Assembly (NCBI RefSeq): GCF_014168535.1
Contig: NZ_CP060007.1
Span: forward strand, 2,728,001-2,792,000
Length of the DNA: 64,000 nt
Reading direction: 5' to 3'
Source of the DNA: Lacibacter sediminis
GTDB taxonomy: Bacteria; Bacteroidota; Bacteroidia; Chitinophagales; Chitinophagaceae
This document shows, piece by piece, positions 61,282 through 64,000 of the stretch (position 1 is its first letter; the number at the start of each line of letters is the position of its first letter). The translations under genes were made by a program, and so were the position numbers. The notes under the pieces were generated by a model. The model worked only from the letters and a program-made list of their open reading frames with translations, was not told the origin of the DNA and did no database searches.

Positions 61282-63747
61282 TTGAAACTAACTTTAACCC
61301 TTAAATTGAACTATTTGCATCCCAGATCGATTCTTCTTTTCCTGATTATCAGCGTTTTTAGTTTCTTCAATCTTTCAGCACAACAAGCTAAAAAAGACAG
61401 GGTGATCATTGGAACGGTGATCGACACGAGCAACCAGAAAGCCGTGATGGGTGCAACAGTGGCGGCAATTTCCCTTTCAGATACCACAAAGCAATCCTTC
61501 TTTTTAACCGACAAGAACGGAGGCTTCAATTTCTCCAACCTGTCGCTGGGTTATTACCGTGTTCGGATCAGCGCGGTTGGTTATCGTCCCCTCATTATCG
61601 ACAGTATTCATTTGCGCAACGACCGGGCGGATTTCAATTTGAATGATATTCCGCTAAACAACCAATCGGTTGAACTGGCCGAAGTGATTATTTTTGTGGA
61701 GAAGCCCCTGATCGAATCAAAAGATGGAAACATCACATTCAATGTTGGCGAAAGTGCATTGAGCAATGGCAGCACTGCAACCGAACTGTTGAAACAAACA
61801 CCACTGGTGACAACAGATGCCGATGGAAAAATAGCAGTACGTGGAAAAGAACCAAAAATATTGATCGATGATAAACCTGTTGAATTAAATGCCCAACAAT
61901 TGCAGGACCTACTTGAAAGTATGCCGGGCAGTATGATCGAAAAGATTGAAGTACTCACCAATCCGCCGCCACAGTATGCAAATGAGCAAGGCGGCGTCAT
62001 TAATATCGTTACAAAAAAGGGGAGAGTTGGTTTTGGTGCAAGAGTAAATCTGTATGCAGGGTCACGTGGACAAACAGGCGTCAGCACCAACTTCAATTAC
62101 AGAAAGCAGGGTTTTGCTGTTAATCTGAATGCAGGAGTGGGGTACAACGAATTTCAATCAGAAGGTTATAGCAACCGCACCAATATTTATAAAGATTCAA
62201 GTAACCAGTTAAAGATCATCAACAATTCATTCAATAAAAGTATTCGCCCCAGTTTTCGATTGAATGTTGATTATGAACTCAACAAACGCAACAGTTTCAA
62301 TTTTGTGGCGCAGTACAACCAAGGCAATACAAATAACAGCGGCTTTAACCGTTATACGAACATCAATCGTTTCGATGAAATATCAAGGTTGAGTGAACGA
62401 ACTGTTGCATCAGAAGGTCGAAACTATAATCCATCCATCAACCTGAGTTATCAGCATAAAACCAAACGCCCCGGCGAATCTGTAAGAATGGTATATGCAT
62501 TGAACTTTGGGCAATCGGAAAGTGTACGCAACTTCTTCCAGCAGTTTTTAAATGCTGATGATACGCCAACAGGAGTAGACAGTACACAACGCCAAACAAA
62601 TAATACACGATCAAACGGCTACAGCATCAATATTATCTACGACCGGCCTTCAGCCAATAAGAAAACAAGTTTATCAACCGGTGTTGCTTACTATCGTAAT
62701 AACAGTCATGTTGTGCTTACAACCGATTTCATGAAAAAGCCGGAGAATATTTTTCAGAAAGCCGAACTGTTGAGTAACAACTTTAAGTTTCATCAGGATG
62801 TGATCAGCACACGTGTTTCAATGAAACATATTTTTAAGCCGGGATTTTCTTTCACAGCAGGTTCTGCATTTGAACAAACGAATTTTCTGTTTGAACTATT
62901 CAGGGATAATAAGACGGAATACAATCGCTACTTCAATATACTTCCATTTGCTAATCTTAACCGCAGCTGGAAGAATGGAATGAATCTGACGTTCGCTTAT
63001 CGTCGCACCATGCGCAGGCCGGGTATTGGCGAATTAAATCCTGCTATCGATTACGGCGATCCATACAATCTGCGTTATGGCAATCCTGATCTCTTGCCTT
63101 CGCAATCACATACATTCGATATGGTGGCAGGTAAAACAAAAAGTAAATACTTCGCTAATGTGAGTGTGGGTTACAATTTAGTGGAAGATGTATTCAGCCA
63201 GATTCGAACATTGGCACCAGATGGAAAAACAACCGTTACATGGAATAACGTAAGCAACCGCCAGGAGTATGAAGCAAGTACATGGGCAGGACTTACCATC
63301 AGTCGTAAATTAAGAAGTAATATCAGCGCAAGCTATACGTACAACAAGTATGGAACATTCGATAAACAGGTACGCAAATTTCGTGATGGAGGCTCATTTA
63401 CTTCCAACTTCAGTACCAATTATAATCCAACAGATCTGTGGACGTTTACCGGTGCATTTTCATTTAACCGCTTTGCAAATCCGCAAGGGACAGTTCGCAG
63501 CAATATCTCCATGAACATTGGTGCGCAATACAAACTGTTTAAAAAGAAAGTGATCATCAGCATTAATACAACCGATCCGTTCATTCAGCAACAGAACAGG
63601 GTGTTTACTTACGGACCCAACTTCAATTTAGAAAGTTATAACCGTACACAAACAAGAAACTATCGTGTTACACTCAGCTATAACTTTAATAAAACATCCA
63701 CTGTTAAACGTAAAACAGTGGATGTGCTGAAGAGTATAAAAAAATAA
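61282..63747 (+). CDS. Outer-membrane beta-barrel receptor with carboxypeptidase-regulatory domain
   Basis: An 821-residue outer-membrane protein related to TonB-dependent receptors (OMP_b-brl_3 group). A signal peptide ends near NLSAQ (33), then a CarboxypepD-regulatory-like domain (about 40-125, with GTVIDTSNQKAVMGATV and GYYRVRISAVGYRPL), a plug-like domain (PLVTTDADGKIAVRGKEPKI, MIEKIEVLTNPPPQYANEQGGVINIVTKKG), and a barrel. The start is TTG 61282; no ATG fits. The ligand is unknown and no SusD partner is adjacent. Its last codons contain a terminator for the opposite gene (63695-63724). Confidence 0.88.
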   Translation: MKLTLTLKLNYLHPRSILLFLIISVFSFFNLSAQQAKKDRVIIGTVIDTSNQKAVMGATVAAISLSDTTKQSFFLTDKNGGFNFSNLSLGYYRVRISAVGYRPLIIDSIHLRNDRADFNLNDIPLNNQSVELAEVIIFVEKPLIESKDGNITFNVGESALSNGSTATELLKQTPLVTTDADGKIAVRGKEPKILIDDKPVELNAQQLQDLLESMPGSMIEKIEVLTNPPPQYANEQGGVINIVTKKGRVGFGARVNLYAGSRGQTGVSTNFNYRKQGFAVNLNAGVGYNEFQSEGYSNRTNIYKDSSNQLKIINNSFNKSIRPSFRLNVDYELNKRNSFNFVAQYNQGNTNNSGFNRYTNINRFDEISRLSERTVASEGRNYNPSINLSYQHKTKRPGESVRMVYALNFGQSESVRNFFQQFLNADDTPTGVDSTQRQTNNTRSNGYSINIIYDRPSANKKTSLSTGVAYYRNNSHVVLTTDFMKKPENIFQKAELLSNNFKFHQDVISTRVSMKHIFKPGFSFTAGSAFEQTNFLFELFRDNKTEYNRYFNILPFANLNRSWKNGMNLTFAYRRTMRRPGIGELNPAIDYGDPYNLRYGNPDLLPSQSHTFDMVAGKTKSKYFANVSVGYNLVEDVFSQIRTLAPDGKTTVTWNNVSNRQEYEASTWAGLTISRKLRSNISASYTYNKYGTFDKQVRKFRDGGSFTSNFSTNYNPTDLWTFTGAFSFNRFANPQGTVRSNISMNIGAQYKLFKKKVIISINTTDPFIQQQNRVFTYGPNFNLESYNRTQTRNYRVTLSYNFNKTSTVKRKTVDVLKSIKK
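63695..63724 (-). terminator. Terminator of the partial gene inside the receptor 3' end
   Basis: CATCCACTGTT (63695-63705) and AACAGTGGATG (63714-63724) form a perfect 11-bp stem with an 8-nt loop. On the minus strand it is followed by TTTTATT. It suits the minus-strand gene ending at 63748 but lies fully within the receptor's coding end. Confidence 0.7.
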
Positions 63748-64000
63748 TTACTTTAACTTTTCTGCGAGATACATGTATTGCGGATGCAAATGATGCGGAA
63801 ACATATTATCTGCCGATTGGCTTTCAGGATATAGTTTAAAATAATCAACATCGGGTAACAATACGATCATGTTTCCTGTGCGTACATAATGATTACTGGC
63901 GTAATAAGCAGGAGGAACAAAGCCCGGCAATGTTTTCTGCACCGTCTTCGAAGTCATTGAGCCAAGATATTTCTGATATCTTTTTTGTGCTTTGCTTGGC
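63748..64000 (-). CDS. C-terminal fragment of an unrecognised protein
   Basis: The frame is open from the window edge to a TAA at 63748-63750, so only the last 84 residues or so are visible (there is a Met at 63957 but the frame continues upstream without a stop). The visible part is mostly polar and aromatic (PPAYYASNHYVRTGNMIVLL, FPHHLHPQYMYLAEKL), with several His, Tyr and Pro residues. I do not recognise it. It ends directly at the stop of the receptor gene with no gap. Confidence 0.6.
   Translation of the reverse strand, partial: PSKAQKRYQKYLGSMTSKTVQKTLPGFVPPAYYASNHYVRTGNMIVLLPDVDYFKLYPESQSADNMFPHHLHPQYMYLAEKLK

Noticed and set aside
1..64000. CRISPR arrays, riboswitches, rRNA, phage or secretion-effector genes
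   Set aside because: Scanned for regularly spaced repeats, conserved aptamer strings and marker proteins; none seen.

Overview
The window reads as chromosomal DNA of a Bacteroidota bacterium, most likely family Chitinophagaceae. Reasons: TTTG-N20-TAnnTTTG promoters instead of E. coli-type boxes, few Shine-Dalgarno sequences, a lipidated TamL, an outer-membrane beta-barrel/TonB-type receptor, DUF4199, DUF5362 and CCC-motif-type membrane proteins, an archaeal-type ProS, and the order miaB / sigma-54 activator / lptE / TPR protein / secG. The family-level placement is inference. There is no rRNA, CRISPR array, phage or transposase.

Layout. 1-7.3 kb: tRNA and envelope housekeeping (cca, a pRiA4b-ORF3-like protein, miaA, a FadL-type porin, a repeat-rich lipoprotein, proS). 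7.4-9.0 kb: small membrane proteins (DUF2752, two tandem CCC-type paralogues, DUF5362) punctuated by terminators. 9.0-15.4 kb: RDD, SpoIIM-like, DUF4129, DUF4350, MoxR and DUF58, an ordered membrane/AAA+ module. 15.4-27.7 kb: YjdF-like protein, truB, tamL, a SpoU methyltransferase, an NAD-binding protein, two secreted unknowns, gmhB/gmhA, two glycosyltransferases, DUF4199 and a dihydroorotase homologue lacking most metal ligands. A tRNA-Pro(GGG) without encoded CCA lies at 27764-27837.

28.2-51.8 kb is the accessory heart: a deoxy-sugar catabolic island. Block A (31.7-40.4 kb) is rhaT, a fused rhamnulose-1-P aldolase/dehydrogenase, rhamnose isomerase, kinase and lutABC, with a GntR-type regulator diverging from it. 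Block B (43.7-51.8 kb) is a UxaA-family dehydratase, SDR, FAH-family hydrolase, fucP, mutarotase, fuconolactonase-type amidohydrolase, second SDR and a GH29 fucosidase, with an AraC-type regulator diverging from it. A GH97 enzyme and another glycosidase flank the blocks. My reconstruction: rhamnose goes by the phosphorylated route to DHAP plus L-lactate, fucose by the non-phosphorylated oxidative route to pyruvate plus L-lactate, and LutABC oxidises lactate from both to pyruvate.

51.9-64 kb returns to core functions: an M23 lipoprotein, trmH, two thioredoxin-fold proteins, a YihY/BrkB protein, mltG, the secG/TPR/lptE/sigma-54 activator/miaB operon, a large outer-membrane receptor, and the C-terminal end of an unknown gene cut by the window edge. 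Several short repeat families occupy spacers and sometimes run into coding ends. The strongest are a perfect 16-bp inverted repeat before the UxaA gene, a GTACTTT-type repeat encoding the N-terminus of LptE, and terminator hairpins embedded in the 3' coding ends of convergent genes.
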